A model generated the notes under the pieces. The model did not search any database, was not told the origin of the DNA, and saw only the letters and a list, made by a program, of their open reading frames with translations. This document shows positions 9,094 to 18,248 of a stretch of DNA of 64,000 nucleotides, in pieces. How positions within the stretch are numbered: position 1 is the stretch's first letter; the number at the start of each line of letters is the position of its first letter. Source of the DNA: an uncultured Spirochaetaceae bacterium (GTDB taxonomy: Bacteria > Spirochaetota > Spirochaetia > Treponematales > Treponemataceae). The translations under genes and the position numbers were made by a program. Location of the stretch: contig CADCLG010000010.1 in assembly GCA_902802305.1 (NCBI GenBank), positions 28,635 to 92,634 on the forward strand. The letters are read 5' to 3'.

Positions 9094-9990
9094 ATGAATG
9101 AATCTGAAAATTTAACTACCAGTGTTAATAGTGTTGCTGAAGCCGCTTCAAATGCAGGTGCCTCTTTTGTTGAAAAAACTTCTTCCTTTATTACCTGGTT
9201 AAAAAGCTTTGTTACCTGGGAAAATATTTTTAAGTTAATCGGAATCATCTTAATTGTTTTTGTATTCTGGATTATCTATCGGCTGATTTTGCGGGCAATT
9301 AAAAAAGTTCCTGCAAAGAAATTATCAGCCCAAAAATCTGATATTATACGGCGTTTTGTCAAATATACCTTTTATGTGCTTGTTGTAATGTTTATTTTAA
9401 GTTGCTTTGGAATAAAACTAAGCGCAATCTGGGGTGCTGCAGGAATTGCCGGAGTTGCAATTGGTTTTGCTGCCCAAACTTCCGTAAGTAACTTAATCAG
9501 CGGACTTTTTGTGATTACAGAGGGTTCAATTAAAATAGGCGATATGATTATTGTAAACGGAATTACGGGTGTTGTTGATTCCATCAATCTGATTTCGGTT
9601 CATGTTCATACCTTAGACAACGAAATGGTCCGTATTCCAAACTCGACAATAATAAATACAGATTTAATCAACAGGTCTTATCATTCAAAGCGAAGACTTA
9701 CCTTAAAAACTTCTATCAGTTACAAAAATGATATGACCAAAGCTCTTGAAGCACTTAAAAAAGCCCCTGATTTATGTCCAACTGTTTTAAAAAACCCAGC
9801 TCCAGCAGTTTGGTTCGATGGATTTGGTGCCAGTGGAATAGATATGACGGTTGCAGCCTGGTTTAAGTCAGAAGATTTTTTGCAGACAAAAAACGATTTG
9901 TACATTGCAATCAAAAAAGTCTTTGATGAAGCTGGAATTGAAATACCGTATAATCAGCTGGATGTAAAGATTAAGGGAGAAAACGAATAA
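9094..9990 (+). CDS. mscS: Small-conductance mechanosensitive channel MscS
   Basis: An inner-membrane channel that opens under membrane tension to release solutes on osmotic downshock. It has an N-terminal periplasmic stretch and three predicted membrane helices. The pore helix block, with GAAGIAGVAIGFAAQ, is followed by the beta-domain signature ISGLFVITEGSIKIGDMI and VRIPNSTI, then a C-terminal alpha-beta domain. At 298 aa it matches the small MscS type. The ATG at 9094 is preceded by AAGGAG; an in-frame TTG 27 nt upstream is less likely. Followed 18 nt later by the acyl-CoA synthetase gene. Confidence 0.93.
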   Translation: MNESENLTTSVNSVAEAASNAGASFVEKTSSFITWLKSFVTWENIFKLIGIILIVFVFWIIYRLILRAIKKVPAKKLSAQKSDIIRRFVKYTFYVLVVMFILSCFGIKLSAIWGAAGIAGVAIGFAAQTSVSNLISGLFVITEGSIKIGDMIIVNGITGVVDSINLISVHVHTLDNEMVRIPNSTIINTDLINRSYHSKRRLTLKTSISYKNDMTKALEALKKAPDLCPTVLKNPAPAVWFDGFGASGIDMTVAAWFKSEDFLQTKNDLYIAIKKVFDEAGIEIPYNQLDVKIKGENE

Positions 9991-10008
9991 AAAAAGAGTA
10001 GGGAAAAA

Positions 10009-11742
10009 ATGGAAACAATAAAAGATTTAGGAACTTATACTTTTGCAGGACTCCTTGATAATTCAGTCAGAAAGTTTGGAGAGCGACCGGCTCTTACTTT
10101 AATAGGAAAAACTCCTTATACTTACGCACAAATTGGTGAAAAAAGCCAGAATGTTGCAAAAATGCTTTCTGCACTTGGATTAAAAAAGGGAAGTAAGGTT
10201 GCAATTTATGGAACAGGACGCCCGGAATGGGGTATTGCCTATTTTGGAATTGTAAATTATGGAATGATTGCCGTTCCTTTACTGCCTGATTTTTCGAGCG
10301 AAGAGGTGTCTTCTGTTTTTGAGCACTGTGGTGTGGATGCAGTTTTTGCAGAAACTAAACTTTACAACAAAATTGAAAATCTGGGTGACAAATTACCGCC
10401 GATAGTCATTAAACTGGAAGATTATTCCATCATAAAAGATACGAATAACCCAGATAACTGTCTAAAAAATATTACAAGTTATGAATCAAATCCACCGCTT
10501 GAGAAGGTTTATGAAGAAGAAAATCTTGCTTCAATCATTTATACCTCAGGAACAACAGGACGTTCAAAAGGGGTAGAACTTACCCACAAAAACCTTGTCT
10601 GGACTTGTATACAGTGCCAGAACACTCATCGTGTCCACAAGCTCGACAGAACTCTTTCTTTTTTGCCGCTTTCACATGTTTATGAGTTTACAATCAGTTT
10701 TTCAATGCAGCTTTTGAATGGTGCCTGCGTTTATTACCTTGGAAAACCACCGACGGTAAGCGCCTTGATGCCGGCCTTCAAAATCGTAAAGCCAACGGTT
10801 GTACTTTCGGTTCCACTTATTATGGAAAAGATTTACAAAAACAAGGTTTTGCCGACTTTTGAAAAGAACGGACTTACAAAGTTCTTGTATAAGGTTCCTG
10901 CTACAAGAAAGCTTATATTCAAAATTGCTGGAAAAAAACTTAAAAAAACTTTTGGCGGTCATTTGATTTTCTTTGGAATTGGCGGTGCAATGCTCAATCC
11001 TGAAGTTGAAAAATTTATGAAAATCGCACATTTTCCTTATGCAATTGGCTATGGTCTTACAGAAACATCACCTTTGCTGGCTTCAAGTGGACCAAAAATC
11101 ACAGTTCCTGGAACAATTGGCCTTGTAATGCCTGGTGTTGAGCTAAAAATTAACAATCCAGACCCGAAAACTGGTGTAGGTGAAATAGTTGCAAAGGGCG
11201 AAAACGTTATGCGAGGATATCACAAGGATCCTGAACTTACTGCTTCCGTATTTACTACAGAGCAAGATTCAGCTGGCCCGGGGTATTTTAAAACTGGAGA
11301 TTTAGGTCTTTTTGAAACCCATCACAGAAAACCTTATCTTGTGCTGAAAGGCCGAAATAAAAATATGATTTTGGGTGCAAATGGTGAGAATATTTATCCT
11401 GAGGATATTGAATTTGTTCTTAATCAGCATCCACTTATTACTGAATCTCTTGTTGTTGAAGATGATGAAGGGCTTGTTGCTTTAGTTCAGCTTGATGAAG
11501 ATAAATTTGAAAATGAAGCAGAAAAACGCATAAAAAAATCATTTCCTTCAGCGGTATTGGATGCTGTAGCTTATGAAAAAGAAGCTCTTATAAGTGAGAT
11601 TCAGTTTTATGTTAACAAACGTGTAAATAAGAGTTCAAAAGTTGGCAAAGTCAAAACCGTGATTCAGTTTGAAAAAACCGCAACCCAGAAAATCAAACGA
11701 TATCTTTATGATTTGCGAACTAAAAAGGACGAAAAAAAATAA
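10009..11742 (+). CDS. Long-chain acyl-CoA synthetase (AMP-forming)
   Basis: Activates fatty acids to acyl-CoA through an acyl-adenylate. ANL-superfamily motifs appear in order: IIYTSGTTGRSKGVELTH (about 174-192), GYGLTETSP (about 347), YFKTGDLG (about 425) and the hinge region GRNKNMILGANGENIYPED. The 577-aa length fits the bacterial FadD-like group with a membrane-facing surface. It starts 18 nt after mscS with a purine-rich RBS and ends at a bidirectional terminator shared with convergent tcdA. Chain-length preference cannot be read from the sequence. Confidence 0.88.
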   Translation: METIKDLGTYTFAGLLDNSVRKFGERPALTLIGKTPYTYAQIGEKSQNVAKMLSALGLKKGSKVAIYGTGRPEWGIAYFGIVNYGMIAVPLLPDFSSEEVSSVFEHCGVDAVFAETKLYNKIENLGDKLPPIVIKLEDYSIIKDTNNPDNCLKNITSYESNPPLEKVYEEENLASIIYTSGTTGRSKGVELTHKNLVWTCIQCQNTHRVHKLDRTLSFLPLSHVYEFTISFSMQLLNGACVYYLGKPPTVSALMPAFKIVKPTVVLSVPLIMEKIYKNKVLPTFEKNGLTKFLYKVPATRKLIFKIAGKKLKKTFGGHLIFFGIGGAMLNPEVEKFMKIAHFPYAIGYGLTETSPLLASSGPKITVPGTIGLVMPGVELKINNPDPKTGVGEIVAKGENVMRGYHKDPELTASVFTTEQDSAGPGYFKTGDLGLFETHHRKPYLVLKGRNKNMILGANGENIYPEDIEFVLNQHPLITESLVVEDDEGLVALVQLDEDKFENEAEKRIKKSFPSAVLDAVAYEKEALISEIQFYVNKRVNKSSKVGKVKTVIQFEKTATQKIKRYLYDLRTKKDEKK

Positions 11743-11776
11743 ATAGAAAATTAAAATCTTTTCTCAAACTTTTTGG

Positions 11777-11824
11777 TATACTTGCTATAATGTACGTTCT
11801 GTCTACCAGCAAGTATATTTTTTT
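11777..11824. terminator. Bidirectional terminator between acyl-CoA synthetase and tcdA
   Basis: TATACTTGC (11777-11785) pairs exactly with GCAAGTATA (11809-11817), followed by seven T on the plus strand. The minus strand also reads into a T-rich tail (ccaaaaag on the plus strand). The loop is long (23 nt). The position between two convergent genes fits. Confidence 0.6.
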
Positions 11825-11866
11825 AGTTGGTAAGCGTCAATTTTTAACCTCCTACGCGTCATTTTG

Positions 11867-12625
11867 TTATTTTTTTGCCCCTACACCTTGCGCTTGCATG
11901 TTTGTATTTTGATTTTGAATCAAATCCTTGATAATTTCGCTGGCAATAATGAGTCCTGCAACTGAAGGAACAAATGCATTGCTTCCCGGAATAGTCCGAC
12001 GTTCTGTTTGCTCTGTACATTCTGTACATTCAATTGGACGCAGAACTTTTTCTGTGGAATAAACGACCTTTACATTCTTAATCTTACGCTTTTTACATTC
12101 CTGGCGCATTACACGGGCAAGAGGACAAACAGAAGTCTGGGAAATATCAGCTACTTTAAACTGAGTGGGATCCATTTTATTGCCGGCTCCCATGCTTGAA
12201 ATGATTTTAGTTCCGGCTTCTTTTGCCTGTAAAATCAGATTGATTTTTGCGGTAACAGTATCAACGGCATCTACGACATAATCATATTTTGTAAAATCAA
12301 AAAGATTGCGGGTTTCTGGCAGATAAAAGCACTTGTGAACATTTACTTCAGCCTGAGGATTAATATCAAGAATCCTTTCTTTCATGACATCAACTTTATA
12401 TTTTCCAATACTTGAATGGGTAGCAATAATCTGCCGGTTCAGATTTGTAAGACAGACTTTATCATTATCAATAATATCAATATGCTGAATTCCAGAACGT
12501 ACCAGGGCTTCAACCGTATATCCCCCTACTCCACCAATTCCAAATACGGCAATATGAGCATTATTCAAAATCTCCATTGCCTCTTTACCCACAAGTAATT
12601 CTGTTCTCGAAAACTGATTTAACAT
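11867..12625 (-). CDS. tcdA: tRNA threonylcarbamoyladenosine dehydratase TcdA
   Basis: E1-like enzyme that cyclises t6A in tRNAs to ct6A using ATP. The nucleotide-binding GIGGVGGYTVEALVRSG lies near residues 30-46. Next come DNDKVCLTNLNRQ, the YVVDAVDTV region, and a C-terminal VPSVAGLIIASEI helix. The 252-aa length and the lack of a ThiS/MoaD-type partner gene nearby favour TcdA over MoeB or ThiF. The start has AGGA seven bases upstream. It is convergent with the acyl-CoA synthetase. Confidence 0.88.
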   Translation of the reverse strand: MLNQFSRTELLVGKEAMEILNNAHIAVFGIGGVGGYTVEALVRSGIQHIDIIDNDKVCLTNLNRQIIATHSSIGKYKVDVMKERILDINPQAEVNVHKCFYLPETRNLFDFTKYDYVVDAVDTVTAKINLILQAKEAGTKIISSMGAGNKMDPTQFKVADISQTSVCPLARVMRQECKKRKIKNVKVVYSTEKVLRPIECTECTEQTERRTIPGSNAFVPSVAGLIIASEIIKDLIQNQNTNMQAQGVGAKK

Positions 12626-12742
12626 CTGATTTTCCTATGTAAAAGATAGAAAATTATATCAAAAAGATGTTTTCTGCTCCACTAGCAGTTTTGCTGCTTA
12701 TCTGTGTATAAAAAATCTTTTTCGTGTTATCATAAAATCAAT

Positions 12743-14068
12743 ATGGAATACTTATTTACAGAGCGTGCTCATTTAGCCTGTCCTAACATGTGTTTTGGGA
12801 TTGCGGCTTGCATTAGAAAGGCTTATGATAGAGAGAGAATTGAAAAGGTCATAACAGGTTTGTCAGCGGCGCATCCTTTTTTGAAGTCGCGGCTTGGTTA
12901 TGAAAAAGAAACAAACTCATATTTTTATGATGTGAAAGAGCAGTCGCAGGTTGAAGTGATTTTTTCGGGGGAAATTTGTGATAAGGGCGAAGAGGCTGTT
13001 GAATCTGAAGATAGCAGTGGAACTTCTACAGACGGAGATTCCATTGTTTCGCCAAAAATAATAAAAGAGTTTGAAAAACTCACTGCCGGCGATTGGAATC
13101 TTTTTAATGAAGGCTTTTTGAAAATTGTGGTCTGGGAGGAAGGAGCCAAAACTGTGCTTCTTTTTGTTTTTCATCACCTGCTGGCAGACGGGCGTGGCGC
13201 ACTTGGACTTGTCCAGGAATTTGCGGATTTTTATGTTGACGGAATTGATCCTAAAGCTGTCCCAGAACATTTAATTACAAAAGAGGATTTGCCTGTAAAC
13301 TCAAAGCTTTCTTTTATAAGCCGGGCACTTGTAAATTATGCTAACCGCCAGTGGAAAAAAGAAAAGCATCAGCTTTCTTATGAAGAATATCACACTTTTG
13401 CAGATAAGTTTCTGCAGGGGGATGATGTAGAGCATTCTATTTCGGTTGTTCATTTAGATAAACTTACAAAACTCTACGATCAATGCAAAGTTCACAATGT
13501 TTCCATAAACGATTATCTTCTTGCAAAGATGTTTACAGAAGAAAAAGCAAACAGCATTGTAATGGCCTGTGATTTACGAAAGCAGCTTGCCTGTTATAAT
13601 CAGGGAGCACTTGGAAATTATGCAACAGCCTTTAGTGTAAGGCACAAGCAGGGAAAGCATACCGACTCAATGAAAACTGCCACCCCTTCAGAAATATTTT
13701 ATCTTGCGCAAAAAGTTCATAATCAGATACAGAAAAAACTTGCCAGTCCAAAAGACCTATATCTCGTCTTGCAGTGTTACGCCTCCTTGGAACCAGGGCT
13801 TTTAGATGCCGCTATGATTTCAAGTCGCGGAGCTTTTGACAGCAAAGCCGCAAAGTTTATAGGCACGACCTTCTTCAATTACGACAAAGCCAAAGGTTAT
13901 AGCATCACAAATCTTGGAAAAATTGAAAGCAAAAATATAGAGTCTGCATTTTTCATCCCGCCAGCGTCTCCTGCTATAAAGAAGACTCAGGGTGTACTTA
14001 CCGTAAATGGAGTCATGCGGATTTGCACAAGCCAAAGAAAAAATATAGATTTTGAAAACACAAACTAA
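12743..14068 (+). CDS. Condensation-domain-like acyltransferase
   Basis: A 441-residue protein with the acyltransferase signature HHLLADGRG (HHxxxDG), near residue 145, as in non-ribosomal peptide condensation domains, PapA-type acyltransferases and alcohol acetyltransferases. No carrier-protein domain or other synthetase gene is nearby, so a stand-alone acyl transfer role is inferred; the substrate is unknown. Start: the ATG at 12743 has no SD but lies about 10 nt after an extended -10 box (TGTTATCAT), suggesting a near-leaderless mRNA. The GTG at 12704 is unlikely. First gene of a plus-strand run to 18244. Confidence 0.65.
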   Translation: MEYLFTERAHLACPNMCFGIAACIRKAYDRERIEKVITGLSAAHPFLKSRLGYEKETNSYFYDVKEQSQVEVIFSGEICDKGEEAVESEDSSGTSTDGDSIVSPKIIKEFEKLTAGDWNLFNEGFLKIVVWEEGAKTVLLFVFHHLLADGRGALGLVQEFADFYVDGIDPKAVPEHLITKEDLPVNSKLSFISRALVNYANRQWKKEKHQLSYEEYHTFADKFLQGDDVEHSISVVHLDKLTKLYDQCKVHNVSINDYLLAKMFTEEKANSIVMACDLRKQLACYNQGALGNYATAFSVRHKQGKHTDSMKTATPSEIFYLAQKVHNQIQKKLASPKDLYLVLQCYASLEPGLLDAAMISSRGAFDSKAAKFIGTTFFNYDKAKGYSITNLGKIESKNIESAFFIPPASPAIKKTQGVLTVNGVMRICTSQRKNIDFENTN

Positions 14069-14098
14069 AAGGTAAAAAATCCGAGAGGTACTTACAAA

Positions 14099-15853
14099 AT
14101 GCAGTTAGAAACACAACGCCTGATTTTACGCGAATACGCTATGGATGATTTTGACTCCCTCTATGAAATCATGTCCGATGCAGAAACCATGCAGCACTAC
14201 CCCGCCCCATTTGACGAAGCCCGTACCCGCCGCTGGATTGAATGGAATCTTGAAAATTATCAGAAGTATGGCTGGGGACTTTGGGCAGTGGTTTTAAAAG
14301 AAACCGGCGAGTTTATAGGCGACTGCGGAATTACTCTTCAAAATATTGACAGCGAGTTGCTTCCAGAAATTGGTTATCACATTCACAAAAAATACTGGCA
14401 CCGTGGTTTTGCAAAAGAAGCTGCCCGTGCCGTCCGCGACTGGTTTTTTGAAAACACAAAGTACGATACGATTTATTCTTACATGAAATATACAAATGTG
14501 GCTTCTTATTCGACGGCGCTTGCAAACGGCATGAAAAAAGTTAAGGAATATCCCGACCCCAAAAATGAAATATCTTATGCTTATGCGATTACACGCAGTG
14601 AGTGGAAGGAAATACTAAAATTCAAGCGGGCAACAAAAGATGATTTTGAAGAAATCTATCGGCTATACCAAAATGCAATAAAAAAAATGGACGAGCAGAA
14701 TATTTCCCAGTGGGATGAATTTTACCCCGACCGGCAGACACTTCAAGAAGATTTGCAAAAAAATCAAATGTTCATTGGGAAGAAAAACGGTTCTATTGCG
14801 GTCTGTTTTGTTTTGAATGAAGAATGTGATGAAGAATACAAAAATGGAAAATGGATTTGTTCCCAGTCGCACTTTTGCGTAATTCACAGGCTTTGTGTAA
14901 ATCCTGACTTTCAAAATCAGGGAATCGCCACTCAGACTATAAACCATATAGAAGATTTTTGCCGTTTTCAAAAGTATGAATCAATCCGGTTGGATTGTTT
15001 TACTCAAAATCCTTATTCGCGTCGTTTGTATGATAAGTGCGGCTATGTGATTACAGGTTATGCAGACTGGCGAAAAGGCCGTTTTGAACTTAGAGAAAAA
15101 AAATTGTTTGAGGAAAATCATTTTCACCCGAACTTTCTTTTTGACCTGGACCAGACCTTATTAAATTTTCACGCATCGGAATATATAGCTCTAAAGATTA
15201 TTGTGACTCAAAATGGCTTTGATTTTTCTGACGAACTTTATGAATATTTTAAGACCCGCAACAAGGAGCTCTGGCTCGAGCTGGAAAAACAAAATATTAC
15301 AAGGACCCAGCTTTTTGAAACACGCTTTAAGCTCTTATTTGAAAAGTGTGGTGCTGATACAAGCAAAATGGATCTGCTAAAAATCAACAGCGATTTTATA
15401 AAGGAGATGGCACGTAATGGAGTTCTTATGGATGGAGCTCTGGACTTTGTAAAAAAGCTTAGCAGCCAGATTAAGAATGCTCAGATTTACATTATTACAA
15501 ATGGAGCTGTTATAAATGCGAAGGGACGCCTTGAATCTACTGGACTTAATCAGTATATAAAGGAAACTTTTGTAAGCGAAGCAATGGCTTATTCAAAACC
15601 TGCAAAAGAATATTTTGATATTGTCCTGAACAAAATTGCTGCGCCAAAGGAAAACTGTATTGTCATCGGCGACTCTCTTTCTTCGGATATGCTTGGTGCA
15701 AAAAATGCGGGGCTTACATCCTGCTGGTTTATGCCTCAGGGTGAAATTGAAAAATCGATGAAGGATTATGATATTGATTACAAGGCAGATAATTTTGAAG
15801 AATTGTTTGAGGTTCTGAAAGGCTGGGCGGAATTAAGATATAATAATCTATAA
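14099..15853 (+). CDS. Triple fusion: GNAT acetyltransferase - GNAT acetyltransferase - YjjG-like HAD phosphatase
   Basis: Three complete domains in one 584-aa frame. Residues 1-170 resemble RimJ/RimL-type N-acetyltransferases (LETQRLILREY start and EIGYHIHKKYWHRGFAKEA acetyl-CoA loop). Residues about 177-335 are a second GNAT (CVNPDFQNQGIATQTI). Residues about 342-580 are a HAD hydrolase close to YjjG nucleotidases: DLDQT near 348, IITNG, the KPAKEYF lysine and IGDSLSSD near 523. Cytoplasmic, with no linker repeats. The start follows GAGAGG. The combination implies linked acetylation and dephosphorylation, but the substrates are unknown. No frameshift was needed to join the parts, so it looks like a real fusion. 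Confidence 0.85.
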   Translation: MQLETQRLILREYAMDDFDSLYEIMSDAETMQHYPAPFDEARTRRWIEWNLENYQKYGWGLWAVVLKETGEFIGDCGITLQNIDSELLPEIGYHIHKKYWHRGFAKEAARAVRDWFFENTKYDTIYSYMKYTNVASYSTALANGMKKVKEYPDPKNEISYAYAITRSEWKEILKFKRATKDDFEEIYRLYQNAIKKMDEQNISQWDEFYPDRQTLQEDLQKNQMFIGKKNGSIAVCFVLNEECDEEYKNGKWICSQSHFCVIHRLCVNPDFQNQGIATQTINHIEDFCRFQKYESIRLDCFTQNPYSRRLYDKCGYVITGYADWRKGRFELREKKLFEENHFHPNFLFDLDQTLLNFHASEYIALKIIVTQNGFDFSDELYEYFKTRNKELWLELEKQNITRTQLFETRFKLLFEKCGADTSKMDLLKINSDFIKEMARNGVLMDGALDFVKKLSSQIKNAQIYIITNGAVINAKGRLESTGLNQYIKETFVSEAMAYSKPAKEYFDIVLNKIAAPKENCIVIGDSLSSDMLGAKNAGLTSCWFMPQGEIEKSMKDYDIDYKADNFEELFEVLKGWAELRYNNL

Positions 15854-15907
15854 TTGTTGTTTCTGCTGTAGATTCAATGACTTATGCAAAAATAAAAAAA
15901 GAGTGAT

Positions 15908-17119
15908 ATGAAAATGCAAAAGATTTCAAAAGAAGATGCAAGAAATTTTCTCGTAAATTATCAGGGTTTGAACGGAGCAGAAAAACGCAAAGGCCCCGAC
16001 GGAGTTCTGGATTATTTTAATAAAGTCCGCTGCGTTCAGTTTGACCCGCTTGATGTTGTTGGCCGCAATGCAGATCTGGTTTTGCAGTCTCGCATAAGTA
16101 ACTACCGTTCGGAAGTTTTGCAAGACCTGCTTTACAAAGATCGCTTCCTTTATGACGCTGCCGATAAAATGATTTCTATCATCCCTACGCAAGATTATCC
16201 TGCAATGGAAAGAATCCGGCAGAAAACCGTGGAGCAGCTGAAGGGTATTCTTACCTGGAGAAAATCGCTGGCAGCTCTGGATTTGCTTGATGAAATAAAA
16301 GAATACATCAGTAAAAATGGCCCTCTTCCAGCGAGTAAAATAAAGATAGGTCAGAGTGTAGATTCCGGCGCCTGGGGACACAAAAAACTTTCCAGCGCGG
16401 CTCTGGATTATCTTTATCATTCAGGCGTTCTTGGAATAAGCTGTAAGCAGAAAAATCACAAGGTCTATGATCTGGCAGAAAGGCTTTTTCCGGCTGAAAT
16501 ATTAAATGCAACTGACCCATTCAAAGACGACATGGATTTTGCCCGCTGGTATCTTAAGCGCCGAATAGGAGCCATTGGTCTTGTCTGGAATAAAAACGGC
16601 GGCACCTGGCTTGGCTTTTATGTTTCTGATAAAACCCTGCGAACACAAATAATCAGCGAGCTTGTTGCTTCCGGCAAACTTTTAGAACTGGCAATAGAAG
16701 ATTCAAAGGAAAAGTTTTATATCCGCTCAGAAGATGCTGACCTACTTGGCAAGCCCGCTCGTAAAGATATCGCACAGTTCATAGCCCCGCTGGACAACCT
16801 TATCTGGGACCGCGGACTTATTGAAGAGCTTTTTGATTTTTCTTATTCCTGGGAAGTCTACACTCCTGCCGCAAAAAGGAAGTTTGGTTATTATGTTCTT
16901 CCTGTGCTTTATAAAAATAAGTTTATTGCACGTTTTGAGCCCGAGCCTAACCGTGGGAAAAATCCTTTACAAATCAAAAACTGGTGGTGGGAGCCGGGAG
17001 TCGAAATAAATGACCAGATGCTTGCCGCTATAGAAAATGCCTTTGTCCGCTTTAGTAATTTTCTTGAAGTTGATATGATGGAAGAAAAATACTGGAGAGA
17101 GAAACTAAAAATCCAGTAG
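15908..17119 (+). CDS. YcaQ/AlkX-type winged-helix DNA glycosylase
   Basis: Belongs to the HTH_42 (YcaQ/AlkZ) family of DNA glycosylases that unhook interstrand crosslinks and remove bulky alkylated bases. The family's Q-phi-D catalytic-type motif is seen as QFDPLD (about residues 39-44), indicating the AlkX/YcaQ branch rather than the AlkZ QxQ branch. Winged-helix segments and the C-terminal region with APLDNLIWDR complete a 403-aa protein of typical length. It lies between acetyltransferase genes, which could indicate a self-protection cluster (inference only). The start is the first ATG of ATGAAAATG; the second is two codons later. Confidence 0.78.
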   Translation: MKMQKISKEDARNFLVNYQGLNGAEKRKGPDGVLDYFNKVRCVQFDPLDVVGRNADLVLQSRISNYRSEVLQDLLYKDRFLYDAADKMISIIPTQDYPAMERIRQKTVEQLKGILTWRKSLAALDLLDEIKEYISKNGPLPASKIKIGQSVDSGAWGHKKLSSAALDYLYHSGVLGISCKQKNHKVYDLAERLFPAEILNATDPFKDDMDFARWYLKRRIGAIGLVWNKNGGTWLGFYVSDKTLRTQIISELVASGKLLELAIEDSKEKFYIRSEDADLLGKPARKDIAQFIAPLDNLIWDRGLIEELFDFSYSWEVYTPAAKRKFGYYVLPVLYKNKFIARFEPEPNRGKNPLQIKNWWWEPGVEINDQMLAAIENAFVRFSNFLEVDMMEEKYWREKLKIQ

Positions 17120-17175
17120 AAAAAATGCTGCTGAAAAGCATTCCGCCAACAGTTTAAAGTTAGGGAAATAATTTT

Positions 17176-17724
17176 ATGGAAAAAATTGAACTTAAAACAG
17201 ATCGCCTTATCCTCCGCCCCATCAAGCCGGGCGATGAAAATCAGATTCACGAATATGCCGGCGACAAAGAAATAACAATGATGTTTTGGCTGCCTAACGA
17301 CACTTTTGAAGAAACGGTTGACTTTGTAAAACGCAATGTAGAAGAATGGGAATCAGAGAATCAGACTGATTTTGAGTTTGTCATAATTTATGAAGGAAAA
17401 ATAATTGGCGGTTGTGACTGCGACCTTGGACACAGTGAGGATCATTCTTATGCAACTCTAGGCTGGATTATAAATAAAAAATATCGCCAGCGTGGTTTTG
17501 CTTCTGAAGCCGCTGCTGCCTTGCTGGACTTTGCCTTTACCAGACTCAATGTTCAAAAGGTTTATGCCCAGTGTGATTGTAAAAATCAAGCATCGTTTGG
17601 AGTTATGAAAAAAATCGGAATGAAGCTGATTGATGATAAAGGCACACGTACCTATCCCAAAACTGGAATTACTTCGGGTGAATTTACCTGCCTGATAACA
17701 AAAGAGGAATGGAGAAATGAATAG
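17176..17724 (+). CDS. GNAT N-acetyltransferase, RimJ/RimL-like
   Basis: 182 aa, with the typical start LKTDRLILRPIKPGDENQIH and the acetyl-CoA-binding loop WIINKKYRQRGFASEAAAAL around residues 96-115. Members acetylate ribosomal-protein N-termini, polyamines or small toxic amines; the target cannot be deduced. The 3' end overlaps the next acetyltransferase by 8 nt, so the pair is translationally coupled. Confidence 0.82.
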   Translation: MEKIELKTDRLILRPIKPGDENQIHEYAGDKEITMMFWLPNDTFEETVDFVKRNVEEWESENQTDFEFVIIYEGKIIGGCDCDLGHSEDHSYATLGWIINKKYRQRGFASEAAAALLDFAFTRLNVQKVYAQCDCKNQASFGVMKKIGMKLIDDKGTRTYPKTGITSGEFTCLITKEEWRNE

Positions 17725-18244
17725 TAATTTAATAATCCGCGAAGTCAATGTTTCGGATTCAAAAAGACTTGTAGAGATTTATGCACATTACGTTAAAAAT
17801 ACGGCAGTGTCTTTTGAATATAAAGCTCCGACTGTTGAAGAATTTGAAGAAAGAATCCGCCATATCAGGGAAAAATATCCATACATTGTCTGTCTGAAAG
17901 ACGACAAGATTGTGGGTTATGCTTATGCAAGTGCCTACAGTTCAAGAGAAGCCTATAACTGGACGGCGACTTCTTCAATTTATGTTGATAAAGAATACCA
18001 CAGAATGGGAGCTGGAGCCCTGCTTTATAAAGAACTCGAAGAAAGATTGCGAAAGCAGGGAATTGTGAATCTTCTTGCAGGCGTAGCTTATATAGAAACC
18101 GAAGATAAATACCTGACGAAGGACAGTTATTATTTTCATACAAAAATGGGTTATGAAAAAGTAGCCCACATGAAAGAAGTCGGAAAGAAATTTGACCACT
18201 GGTATGATTTACTCTGGCTGCAGAAAAAGTTACTTAGGCCCTGA
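17717..18244 (+). CDS. GNAT N-acetyltransferase, phosphinothricin-acetyltransferase-like
   Basis: 175 aa. It resembles the Pat/Bar/YncA group: the IYAHYVKNTAVSFEY segment, GYAYASAYSSREAYNWT, then the acetyl-CoA loop VDKEYHRMGAGALLYKELEE. Relatives detoxify phosphinothricin or methionine sulfone/sulfoximine, but narrow substrate claims are not warranted. It starts inside the end of the preceding acetyltransferase and ends 4 bp from convergent GH2. Confidence 0.8.
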   Translation: MNSNLIIREVNVSDSKRLVEIYAHYVKNTAVSFEYKAPTVEEFEERIRHIREKYPYIVCLKDDKIVGYAYASAYSSREAYNWTATSSIYVDKEYHRMGAGALLYKELEERLRKQGIVNLLAGVAYIETEDKYLTKDSYYFHTKMGYEKVAHMKEVGKKFDHWYDLLWLQKKLLRP

Positions 18245-18248
18245 TAAA

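Noticed and set aside
12704..12742. GTG start for the condensation-like acyltransferase
   Set aside because: The extension is not family-like and would place the start inside the promoter region; ATG 12743 preferred.
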